From Lachnospiraceae bacterium (lineage in GTDB: Bacteria > Bacillota > Clostridia > Lachnospirales > Lachnospiraceae): a stretch of DNA of 8,302 bases. The notes below the pieces were generated by a model. It saw nothing but the letters and a program-made list of their open reading frames with translations. It searched no databases and was not told the origin of the DNA. Both the position numbers and the translations under genes were made by a program. Shown in pieces: positions 1-6,628 of the stretch (its first letter is position 1; each line of letters begins with the position of its first letter). Location of the stretch: assembly GCA_017961385.1 (NCBI GenBank), contig JAGCXJ010000349.1:1-8302 (forward strand), read 5' to 3'.

Positions 1-391
1 AGTCGGGTTTAAACCAGGGAAACATCCTTACTTTGCCCGTGCTGTTTATCTCATCCTCATCGCCGTATACGCACATTATGCGCTCATCCTTTAAAAAAGC
101 ATCGACAATGAGTCTTAAGGCATCCTCATCGAGCCCTTTAATGTCGCTTACAAACACCGTATACTCTGTTAAAACATCTTTTATCGATTCATCACTGATC
201 TTATCAAATTCAATAACTGTGGTTTTTTCTATGGCAGTCTCTTTTGAGACGGTTATGTTTTCAAGCAAAGAAGACCTTACAGTCTTTACATAAAGGTCAT
301 AAGGATAGTAGCTTTCATCAAGCGCATTCAGGTATTCATTATACAGTTTAGCCTCTACAGGGGCTTTTAAAAGTTGTTTGATAATACCCAT
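1..391 (-). CDS. Glycosyltransferase family 2-like protein, 5' part only (cut by window edge)
   Basis: The ATG at 391-389 shares one base with the TAA of the upstream methyltransferase gene (TAATG), has AAGG five bases upstream, and opens a frame with no stop for 130 codons to the window edge. The protein begins MGIIKQLLKAPVEAKLYNEY. Residues 107-130 carry the pattern VYGDEDEI...G...FPWFKPD, which matches the YsDEDki...G.....FKPDwSPd block of large GT2 enzymes in rhamnan and O-antigen clusters. Such enzymes transfer sugars from nucleotide donors onto a growing polysaccharide on the cytoplasmic face of the membrane. The part before this block is odd: there is no clear PxxN start strand or DDgS loop, and where the family usually has a FLDhDD metal-binding motif this protein has FVSDIKGL (residues 80-87). 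The catalytic part would lie mostly outside the window, so substrate and activity cannot be judged. Assignment to the GT2 superfamily is fairly sure; an active enzyme is less sure. Confidence 0.75.
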   Translation of the reverse strand, partial: MGIIKQLLKAPVEAKLYNEYLNALDESYYPYDLYVKTVRSSLLENITVSKETAIEKTTVIEFDKISDESIKDVLTEYTVFVSDIKGLDEDALRLIVDAFLKDERIMCVYGDEDEINSTGKVRMFPWFKPD

Positions 392-2460
392 TAAAGCCTT
401 ATCATCCTTTTAAGATTTCCCGAAAGATTCTCAACCATCTCCTTTTGAATGATCGATGTCTTAAAAATAGCCTCCATTGTATTGCCGGTGCTCCTTACTA
501 CATCCGATACTTCAATAACGATGTTAGGATCATCATTGAAAAATACTGCGGTCACTCCGGTAGTGGTCGAATCCTTAAGCTTCTTTCCGTTTATATACAG
601 CCTCTTGTTATCCTTTATATCTAGCAGCCTTCCGTTAAAAGATACGCTCTCGATAAAGGTCATCGCATAAGATTCGCAAGGATCGATACGAACTCTCTTT
701 GTATTTGCAGGAAACTGTATCACAACATGAGCTTCGCCCTCGCTGTCATATTTCTCGCTGGCAAAATATGCATCTTCCTCATTGAATCCCGCTCCGTGAT
801 CAAGATATACTCTTATCCTGTATATATTATCCCTTGCTCTCTTCTCTTCCATGCTCTCATTTAGCGAGAGTATCCTGCCTCCGATCAGATCCCTCAATTC
901 GCCCAAGGATCTGTATCTTCCCGTAACCTGTTTCTGGAAGAGCACTTCTCTTTCCCTGTAGCCCTGTTCCTCGTCAACAGTGATTCCGAGCTTTTTAATT
1001 ATTGAATCGTAATTTAATATTTTACGATTATCATCTTCCAGTATATAGCAGTACAGGGCTCTGAATGCTATCTCTTTTACATCAGCCTTTTTATTCTCTA
1101 CCCATTCATAATCGATGACTGTCCAGCTGTCTCCGTCCACAATAATATTTGAGAATATCAGGTCATAATCAGCAACATTAAGACTGCCCTGGCTTATCCT
1201 TTCAACATATTCATCAAACAATGCCTCAAATCCGTCCTGATCGTCTTTTGCAAGGCATTCATCCATGATACGTGCCAGAGTCCTTCCCTTGATGAAAGGA
1301 AATATAACGCTCTTGCCTTCATCAACCATCTTTGCCGGACAAATCGTAAGAGAAGTATCCCTGTAAGCATCTAAGAGTGCATCATAATGCTCTCTCATTG
1401 CCTGCATATGAGCTGCTCCTCTTTCCGATAACATGCGTTTTTTAATCAATCTGTCTCCGTTTATGTTGAGCAGTTCGGTGCATATCTTATATTCATCGGC
1501 CCTGTCGTTTGAATATCTGGCATATTCGACTCCGATATCATCTCCAAGAACCACAAGATATGAATTTGAAAACTGATCGAAGCTGTTATCTTCAATGATC
1601 CCTTCAAAGACAGCCTTTTCATCAAACAGTTTTAACCTGTCTCTGTCAAAGTTCCTGTCATTTAAGCACAGCTCGCCTCTTTGAGGAAGTCTGGAATCGG
1701 AATAGAGCATTGTCATGAACTTGTAATCCGGATACGGATAGAAAAACTGTGCCTTGTTTTCGCCGCATGTTTCAAATATCCTCTTTAGACCGTTCTTTGA
1801 AAAGGTCCTTACTCCGTCACTTGGTACATATCCTTCAAGGCCCTTGAAATACTCTCCCAGATGATCTTCCTTGCAGCCTGCCCAGTACTTAAGCCCGTAT
1901 CTGTTCTCTATTGCCATGACGATACGTCCGCCAGACTTTGTATGCTTCCTTATTATCTTTAAGAAGTCCTCATACGGAGTTTTGCTATTCATATAGCTCT
2001 GTCCGTATTCAAAAACGCCTATAAGCAGGCAGTAATCATAATCTGCATCAAGATCAGGCTCTATGTCCAGAAAATTACCTACTTTTATCGTGACATTGTC
2101 ACATTCCTGATTTCTGTATGCGTTTATCAGGCTTCTCTTCTTTGACAGATCAACGCAGGTCACTTTTCCCGCTTTTCTTGCCAACGCCCCGGTTATGGCG
2201 CCGCATCCGGAGCCTATCTCTAGGACCTTTGTATCCTTATCCATAGGTATCCAGTCAATAATGTTTTCTCTGATAGTCGAGAAATGATAAAACACAGGCC
2301 ATGAGGCCTGTTCTTCTATGATACGCGGATACTCGACTTTTGCGTAATTCTTTGCTATATCGAGCATCGTATCCTCTATCTCTCCGTCACAGTACAGATC
2401 CTGACCTGAGTATCTGCTGTAATCGATCTCAATTTTCCCTATCGTATCCCTCAGTTCCAT
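391..2460 (-). CDS. Methyltransferase / kinase-like fusion, candidate polysaccharide chain-terminating enzyme (WbdD-like)
   Basis: This 689-residue protein has three parts. Residues about 45-255 are a class I SAM-dependent methyltransferase: motif I is VLEIGSGCG (79-87), followed by VTCVDLS (100-106), with AIENRYGLKYWAG (183-195) and EDH (198-200) typical of methyltransferases in surface-glycan clusters. Residues about 295-510 resemble the APH/LPS-kinase fold: D433-L-I-F-S-N438 has the catalytic-loop D-x4-N spacing, and D450 in VIDYEW sits where the metal-binding DFG aspartate would. A helical stretch (about 500-545) leads to a beta-rich C-terminal domain (548-665) containing RIDP. E. coli WbdD also joins a methyltransferase to a kinase; it caps O-antigen chains and so sets their length. 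The neighbouring Wzm/Wzt-type exporter supports the same role here, but this is inference: I cannot show orthology, and WbdD's long coiled-coil ruler is not evident. The start is an ATG with GGGGAG five bases upstream, 15 bases after the ATPase stop codon. Confidence 0.8.
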   Translation of the reverse strand: MELRDTIGKIEIDYSRYSGQDLYCDGEIEDTMLDIAKNYAKVEYPRIIEEQASWPVFYHFSTIRENIIDWIPMDKDTKVLEIGSGCGAITGALARKAGKVTCVDLSKKRSLINAYRNQECDNVTIKVGNFLDIEPDLDADYDYCLLIGVFEYGQSYMNSKTPYEDFLKIIRKHTKSGGRIVMAIENRYGLKYWAGCKEDHLGEYFKGLEGYVPSDGVRTFSKNGLKRIFETCGENKAQFFYPYPDYKFMTMLYSDSRLPQRGELCLNDRNFDRDRLKLFDEKAVFEGIIEDNSFDQFSNSYLVVLGDDIGVEYARYSNDRADEYKICTELLNINGDRLIKKRMLSERGAAHMQAMREHYDALLDAYRDTSLTICPAKMVDEGKSVIFPFIKGRTLARIMDECLAKDDQDGFEALFDEYVERISQGSLNVADYDLIFSNIIVDGDSWTVIDYEWVENKKADVKEIAFRALYCYILEDDNRKILNYDSIIKKLGITVDEEQGYREREVLFQKQVTGRYRSLGELRDLIGGRILSLNESMEEKRARDNIYRIRVYLDHGAGFNEEDAYFASEKYDSEGEAHVVIQFPANTKRVRIDPCESYAMTFIESVSFNGRLLDIKDNKRLYINGKKLKDSTTTGVTAVFFNDDPNIVIEVSDVVRSTGNTMEAIFKTSIIQKEMVENLSGNLKRMIRL
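397..400 (-). promoter_or_regulatory. Ribosome binding site of the partial glycosyltransferase gene
   Basis: AAGG on the minus strand, five bases before the ATG at 391, within the last codons of the methyltransferase/kinase-like gene. Together with the TAATG junction it supports a real gene start here rather than a chance open frame. Confidence 0.6.
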
Positions 2461-2465
2461 AGTAT

Positions 2466-2471
2466 CTCCCC
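2466..2471 (-). promoter_or_regulatory. Ribosome binding site of the methyltransferase/kinase-like gene
   Basis: GGGGAG on the minus strand, five bases before the ATG at 2460, in the 15-base gap after the ATPase stop codon. It supports the chosen start. Confidence 0.65.
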
Positions 2472-2475
2472 GCTT

Positions 2476-3765
2476 TTAGCTGACGGTAACCTTAGAATTC
2501 ATGTCAAAATATCCAACTGTATCCTTATCGCTCACCACCGTTACGTTCAAAACATCATACAATCTATGGTAAACCTCAAATTTCTCGTCTTCATACCCGG
2601 TCACTCCCAGGCTCAAGAGGTATTCTCCTCCCTGAAGATCCATCCTCTGAGCAAAGGACACCTTCTTTACTTCGCCTTTCTTTACACCGTTAAGAAATGC
2701 CTTTTCGTACATGGAATTTGTACCGGTGATCTCGGTCCCGCGTATGTTTTTGACTGTAAATGCGAATATCGGAGCCTTTATATCCTGCGTAAACTCAACG
2801 GTATAATGAAGAGTCCATTCCTCGCCTTTTATAATGGCAGTAGTTTTTGTGCCTTTCTTGTCCGTAACGTAATAATCCGTTATGCGAGCTGCACCCGTGC
2901 CGTATTCGAGAGCATCCGGATTCACGCCTCCCATTATGGAAGCCTTTGCCTTGACTTCGGCATCATCTAAAAGATTGTGCTCATCATCCTGATCCGGAAG
3001 TCTGTACTGGCCCACAAGCACCTGCTTGTATGCATCTATCATCTCTTTGGGCTGACCCTCGCCGAGCTTGACGCCCTTATTTAAAAGTATGACCCTGTCA
3101 CAGTATTTGGCTATGGAGCTTAGGTCATGGCTTACAAACAGTATAGTCTTTCCTGCCTGTTTGAATTCCTCGAACTTGTGATAGCACTTTGCCTGGAAGA
3201 ATACATCTCCGACAGAGAGCGCCTCATCAACGATCAGTATCTCCGGCTCGATGTTTATCGCAACAGCAAACGCTAGTCTTACAAACATACCGCTTGAATA
3301 AGTCTTGCAGGGCTGATAGACGTAGTCTCCGATGTCTGCAAACTCCAGGATGCCCGGGAGCTTTTCATCGATCTCCTTCTTAGAAAATCCCATCATGGTA
3401 CCGTTAAGATAAACATTCTCTATACCGTTGTATTCCATGTTGAATCCGGCACCGAGTTCCAAAAGAGCGCTTATCCTGCCGTTGACCGTCATATCGCCCT
3501 TTGTAGGGTTTAAAACGCCTGTAATGATCTTTAGGATGGTCGATTTGCCTGAGCCGTTTGTGCCGATTATACCGACAGTCTCGCCCTTGTAAATGGTAAG
3601 ATCGACATCCGTAAGGGCATAATGCTCCTTATGACGCTTTTTTCTCGTCAGTCCGAAAGCCTCCTTCATCCTGTCGGAAGGCTTGTCATAGAGCTTATAT
3701 ACCTTTGATATATTCTCTGCTCTTATGGCTATCTCTTTTGTCTTGTTTTCATTAGTCTGTGCCAT
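2476..3765 (-). CDS. wzt: Polysaccharide ABC transporter ATP-binding protein with C-terminal recognition domain (Wzt type)
   Basis: This is the ATPase of an ABC exporter for a lipid-linked polysaccharide, acting on the cytoplasmic side with the permease encoded just upstream. The nucleotide-binding domain covers about residues 12-250: Walker A GTNGSGKST (68-76), the Wzt/TagH-style ELGAGF (103-108) in the Q-loop region, signature YSSGM (156-160), Walker B ILIVDEAL (176-183) and the switch histidine in SHD (H213). Simple ABC ATPases are near 250 residues; this one has 429. The extra part (about 285-425) is beta-rich and fits the Wzt C-terminal domain, with elements such as FAFTVKNIRG (335-343) and GGEYLLSLGV (379-388). 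In O9a-type systems that domain binds the modified end of the finished chain and gates export, which suits the methyltransferase/kinase gene that follows. The ATG is preceded by AGGA six bases upstream, and this site overlaps the permease stop codon, suggesting coupled translation. A TagH-like teichoic acid exporter is the alternative, but the C-terminal domain favours Wzt. Confidence 0.92.
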   Translation of the reverse strand: MAQTNENKTKEIAIRAENISKVYKLYDKPSDRMKEAFGLTRKKRHKEHYALTDVDLTIYKGETVGIIGTNGSGKSTILKIITGVLNPTKGDMTVNGRISALLELGAGFNMEYNGIENVYLNGTMMGFSKKEIDEKLPGILEFADIGDYVYQPCKTYSSGMFVRLAFAVAINIEPEILIVDEALSVGDVFFQAKCYHKFEEFKQAGKTILFVSHDLSSIAKYCDRVILLNKGVKLGEGQPKEMIDAYKQVLVGQYRLPDQDDEHNLLDDAEVKAKASIMGGVNPDALEYGTGAARITDYYVTDKKGTKTTAIIKGEEWTLHYTVEFTQDIKAPIFAFTVKNIRGTEITGTNSMYEKAFLNGVKKGEVKKVSFAQRMDLQGGEYLLSLGVTGYEDEKFEVYHRLYDVLNVTVVSDKDTVGYFDMNSKVTVS

Positions 3766-3771
3766 CTTTTA

Positions 3772-3775
3772 TCCT
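3772..3775 (-). promoter_or_regulatory. Ribosome binding site of the ATPase gene, overlapping the permease stop
   Basis: AGGA on the minus strand, six bases before the ATPase ATG, sharing bases with the TAG stop of the permease gene (3776-3774). This arrangement favours balanced production of the two transporter subunits. Confidence 0.65.
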
Positions 3776-4781
3776 ACAATACATCCGCAAAATGCGGCTT
3801 TAATCTCTTGAATATGAGACATCCTATTCCGAACAGTACGACCGTGAATATCCAGAAGTACATGGTAGAATAGAAATCCTCGAAGAACCACTGCTTTTCA
3901 CAGATCGAGCTTCTATAGCCCTCAACGATATAAACAAGCGGATTGATCTTTATATATGTCTGAACCTTAAGATCAAATGTCGCGATATTCCAAAGGATGG
4001 GAGTTGCCCACATTCCTATCTGAAGCAGTATGCTGATTATCTGAGCTATGTCCTTGAAAAATACCATTATGGCGCAGGTCGAATAGCATAAAGCCAGCAC
4101 AAATATGAACGTGCACAGACTGTAGTACAGTATCTGTATCGTATAGACGGTTGGATAGAAGCCGTAAATCGCAGCGATTATCAGCATTACGATAACAAAG
4201 AAAGCATGTATGAAAGTTGCCGCAATAACCTTGATTATCGGAAGGATGCTTATCTTAAACACTACCTTCTTTACAAGATACGAATACTCGATCAACGCCT
4301 GGGTGCCGTTGTTTAATGCTTCGGAAAAATAAAACCATGGAACCAGCCCCGCAGTCAGGAAGAGAACATACGGAATGCTCGTTTCTCTTGCTCCTGCCTG
4401 ATCACCTGCTCCCATGATCACATCAAAAACAATATAATACATAATTACCGTTACGACCGGCTGCACCATTGCCCAGACGGCGCCTAAGTACGAGCCGGCA
4501 TAACGCTTTTTAAAGTCGTTTCTGGCTAGCTTCCATATAAGATGCCTGTTCTGCCACAGTTCAACAGGAAGCACCGTCACCTTGTCATAAAGAAGTATAA
4601 ACGCTGCCTCAGCGGCAACTATTATAGCTATCGCTATTATCTTCTTTGTAAGCTCATCCTTGTAGACGGCATACGGATTGTGATGGAATCCTATTACAAG
4701 AGCCATGATGAGCATCAGTATCGAGAAGATCGCTATCCCGAGCGGTTTTGATATGTGGATGTTCTCTTTAAAGTGCTTCAT
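3774..4781 (-). CDS. wzm: Polysaccharide ABC-2 type permease (Wzm/TagG-like) with extra N-terminal membrane helices
   Basis: This is the membrane subunit of the exporter, paired with the ATPase encoded eight bases downstream. From about residue 82 it follows the family pattern: LARNDFKKRYAGSYLG (85-100) as the amphipathic entry, then AVWAMVQP, a loop ending GLVPWFYFSEAL (145-156), later hydrophobic segments near 180-207, 215-241, 247-268 and 308-325, and the family's usual ending FKRLKPHFADVL. The usual length is about 260-275 residues, while this protein has 335. The difference is an N-terminal stretch with two further hydrophobic helices, near 13-33 and 48-66. The start is uncertain. I chose the ATG at 4781, which overlaps the rmlC stop by 14 bases. 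A TTG at 4802 in the same frame would add seven residues (MRIIRKN). Neither has a strong ribosome binding site: GAGGA at 4796-4800 is 14 bases from the ATG. Either choice keeps the two extra helices. Confidence 0.88.
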   Translation of the reverse strand: MKHFKENIHISKPLGIAIFSILMLIMALVIGFHHNPYAVYKDELTKKIIAIAIIVAAEAAFILLYDKVTVLPVELWQNRHLIWKLARNDFKKRYAGSYLGAVWAMVQPVVTVIMYYIVFDVIMGAGDQAGARETSIPYVLFLTAGLVPWFYFSEALNNGTQALIEYSYLVKKVVFKISILPIIKVIAATFIHAFFVIVMLIIAAIYGFYPTVYTIQILYYSLCTFIFVLALCYSTCAIMVFFKDIAQIISILLQIGMWATPILWNIATFDLKVQTYIKINPLVYIVEGYRSSICEKQWFFEDFYSTMYFWIFTVVLFGIGCLIFKRLKPHFADVL

Positions 4782-5334
4782 GTTCTTTCTTATAATCCTC
4801 AAACGATCCGTGACATTTATCCTTGTCGGAAAGAATCAGTTTTGTTTCATCCTCAAACGGCCACCTAACGCCTATCGTAGGATCATTATACATGATCCCT
4901 CCTTCGTCGTTTGGATGATAAAAATCCGATACCTTGTATACAAATTCTGCATAATCGCTCATTACATAGAATCCATGAGCAAACCCCTTGGGTACAAACA
5001 GCTGCTTCCTGTTCTCTGCCGACAGTTCCACGCCGAACCACTTTCCGAATGTGGGAGAGCCTTTCCTCAGATCCACTGCAACATCATATACACTGCCGCT
5101 TATGACTCTTACGAGCTTGTCCTGAGGGTAATTGATCTGAAAATGGAGTCCTCTTAAAACTCCCTTTACTGATGCGGACTGATTGTCCTGGACAAAGTTC
5201 ACATCTATTCCCGCGTTCTTGAAATCATTATACTGATATGTCTCGACAAAGTATCCTCTCGGGTCTTCAAACACCTGCGGTGTTATGACCTTAAGTCCTT
5301 CTATCTCACATGTCTCTACTGTTATCCTGCCCAT
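4768..5334 (-). CDS. rmlC: dTDP-4-dehydrorhamnose 3,5-epimerase
   Basis: RmlC is a cytoplasmic cupin enzyme that epimerises C3 and C5 of dTDP-4-keto-6-deoxy-glucose, the third of four steps to dTDP-L-rhamnose. The 188-residue length is normal for the family. Visible hallmarks are PRGYFVETY (25-33), FVQDNQS (47-53), VLRGLHFQ (59-66) with the catalytic histidine H64, K73 in the substrate pocket, the cupin segment FVPKGFAHGF (113-122), the conserved tyrosines Y133 and Y139 in VYKVSDFYHP, and LSDKD (168-172), whose final aspartate pairs with the histidine. The ATG is preceded by AAGGAG ten bases upstream. The start overlaps the end of the upstream muramidase gene by 29 bases, so its ribosome binding site lies inside that gene. 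RmlA is encoded two genes upstream; rmlB and rmlD are not in the window. The end overlaps the permease start. Function is certain at family level. Confidence 0.96.
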   Translation of the reverse strand: MGRITVETCEIEGLKVITPQVFEDPRGYFVETYQYNDFKNAGIDVNFVQDNQSASVKGVLRGLHFQINYPQDKLVRVISGSVYDVAVDLRKGSPTFGKWFGVELSAENRKQLFVPKGFAHGFYVMSDYAEFVYKVSDFYHPNDEGGIMYNDPTIGVRWPFEDETKLILSDKDKCHGSFEDYKKEHEAL

Positions 5335-6628
5335 CTTCGCTGTTCTCCTTGGATGTTACTCTTTCTTTTTTATTGCTGTCTTTCTTATCATCACTTGTAT
5401 CAAGCCAGCTTAAATTCATGTCGACTCTGCCTTCTATGCCGTGAATCCTTCCGCCGGAACTGTACTGCCACAACTGATATGTCGCTCCGTAGCTTGTCTT
5501 ATCCGCATACTCCGCAAGCCATGTGACATTGTCGGCTGAAAGTTTCGAAATATCAAGCCGCTTGTTAAACCAGTTCTTTGATGCATATATCCCGGCTTTG
5601 TATTTTGCGCTTCTTACAGTCTCGCAAAATGCCTGCAGTATCCTGCTTCTGCTTGCAACATCAAGATCATCCGCCCGTCCCTTTCCTCCGGCAGATTCGC
5701 TGTCTATAAACACGGGATACGTCAGATCATAATCCTTTACAAGACTCATTACGGCACTGGCTTCCTCAACAGCCTCGCGTTCTGTTATCGCCTGTGTGAA
5801 GAAGTAAACGCCAACCGGTATCCCGGCTTCTGTTGCGCCTTCAATATTCTTTCTAAAATACGGATCCTCAACAATGGCTCCGGTCACAGAGCCTCTATAT
5901 CCGCATCTTATGATGGCAAATCTTACGCCTTCTTCCTTTACCTGCTTCCAGTTGATGTCTCCGTTATATTTTGAAACATCTATGCCAAAGATCGCACCTT
6001 CCGTGGTCCTTATCGCAGAATTTCCGCTAGTTTCCTCTCCGGCATCGTTTACTGCCGTATCTTCCTTTTCGGCATCTATCTCTGCTTCCGTTTTTATCAG
6101 ATAGGATATATCGGCCACAGCCTTGTATTCGATCTTTGCCTTAACCGATATCTTGACTGCCTCTGCAGGAGCCTCATATCCCGTAACATTTTTCAGACTG
6201 ATCTTATAGTCACCGGGCGAGACATCTTCGATATAGATTATACCGTCTCTGTCATCATCATTGTATTCTCCGAGATCTGATACATCGGCTCTGAAGCGTC
6301 TTCCGGTTATTACCTTGCCTTCCTCGTCCATGACAACGATCCTGATATCCTTGTCAATGCTGGATACCATAAAGTCGGCTTTCTTTACTTCCTTGACTTC
6401 ATACTTGCCGTCGCCGATCTTTACCTCATCAAAAAACGTCTCATCAGACATCCATGCGCTCAGATCCTGCGGCATTTGTTCAATCTCCTGCACCGGATCA
6501 TCCGTCACCTGGACGACGTTCTGTTTATTTGCACCGATCCTGCCGTTTATTGCAAGTACGATAAGCAGGACCGTAACTGTAAACAGGGATACGATCAGTA
6601 TCCCCATCTTCACCAGTTTAGAGTCCAT
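5306..6628 (-). CDS. Membrane-anchored GH25 muramidase (lysozyme) with prealbumin-like domain
   Basis: This 440-residue protein should sit outside the membrane and cut the beta-1,4 bond between N-acetylmuramic acid and N-acetylglucosamine. An uncleaved anchor is likely at residues 8-28 (ILIVSLFTVTVLLIVLAI after a lysine-containing start). Residues about 85-175 are beta-rich, with DRDGIIYIEDVSPGDYKISL (127-146) and GYEAP, in the style of Cna-B/SpaA or carboxypeptidase-regulatory domains. An acidic linker (about 180-208) leads to the GH25 domain (213-410): GIDVSKYNG (215-223), IIRCGYRG (239-246), VGVYFFTQA (272-280) and the catalytic D-x-E pair in FIDSES (D309, E311), so it looks active. A charged tail of some 30 residues ends the protein, and its DNA carries the rmlC ribosome binding site and start. 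The gene overlaps rmlA by 11 bases, with GAGG six bases before its ATG. Its catalytic domain is clearly related to that of the first gene in the window. Position between rmlA and rmlC suggests a job tied to placing the polymer in the wall. Confidence 0.93.
   Translation of the reverse strand: MDSKLVKMGILIVSLFTVTVLLIVLAINGRIGANKQNVVQVTDDPVQEIEQMPQDLSAWMSDETFFDEVKIGDGKYEVKEVKKADFMVSSIDKDIRIVVMDEEGKVITGRRFRADVSDLGEYNDDDRDGIIYIEDVSPGDYKISLKNVTGYEAPAEAVKISVKAKIEYKAVADISYLIKTEAEIDAEKEDTAVNDAGEETSGNSAIRTTEGAIFGIDVSKYNGDINWKQVKEEGVRFAIIRCGYRGSVTGAIVEDPYFRKNIEGATEAGIPVGVYFFTQAITEREAVEEASAVMSLVKDYDLTYPVFIDSESAGGKGRADDLDVASRSRILQAFCETVRSAKYKAGIYASKNWFNKRLDISKLSADNVTWLAEYADKTSYGATYQLWQYSSGGRIHGIEGRVDMNLSWLDTSDDKKDSNKKERVTSKENSEDGQDNSRDM
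5345..5350 (-). promoter_or_regulatory. Ribosome binding site of rmlC inside the upstream gene
   Basis: AAGGAG on the minus strand, ten bases before the rmlC ATG. It lies within the last codons of the membrane-anchored muramidase, in the part encoding its charged tail. It supports the ATG at 5334 and the 29-base overlap of the two genes. Confidence 0.7.

Noticed and set aside
33..293. Plus-strand open frame of 86 codons at the window start
   Set aside because: The serine-rich translation is antisense to the partial glycosyltransferase gene, whose frame, start overlap and motif are convincing.
2566..2970. Plus-strand open frame of 134 codons over the ATPase C-terminal domain
   Set aside because: It is opposite a well-supported gene, with no ribosome binding site context or known motif.
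4800..4802. TTG at 4802 as the start of the permease
   Set aside because: It would lengthen the overlap with rmlC to 35 bases and has no good ribosome binding site. The ATG at 4781 is simpler, although its site is also weak, so the choice is not certain.
4705..5157. Plus-strand open frame of 150 codons over rmlC and the permease start
   Set aside because: It lies opposite strongly conserved minus-strand genes and its translation has no recognisable motif.
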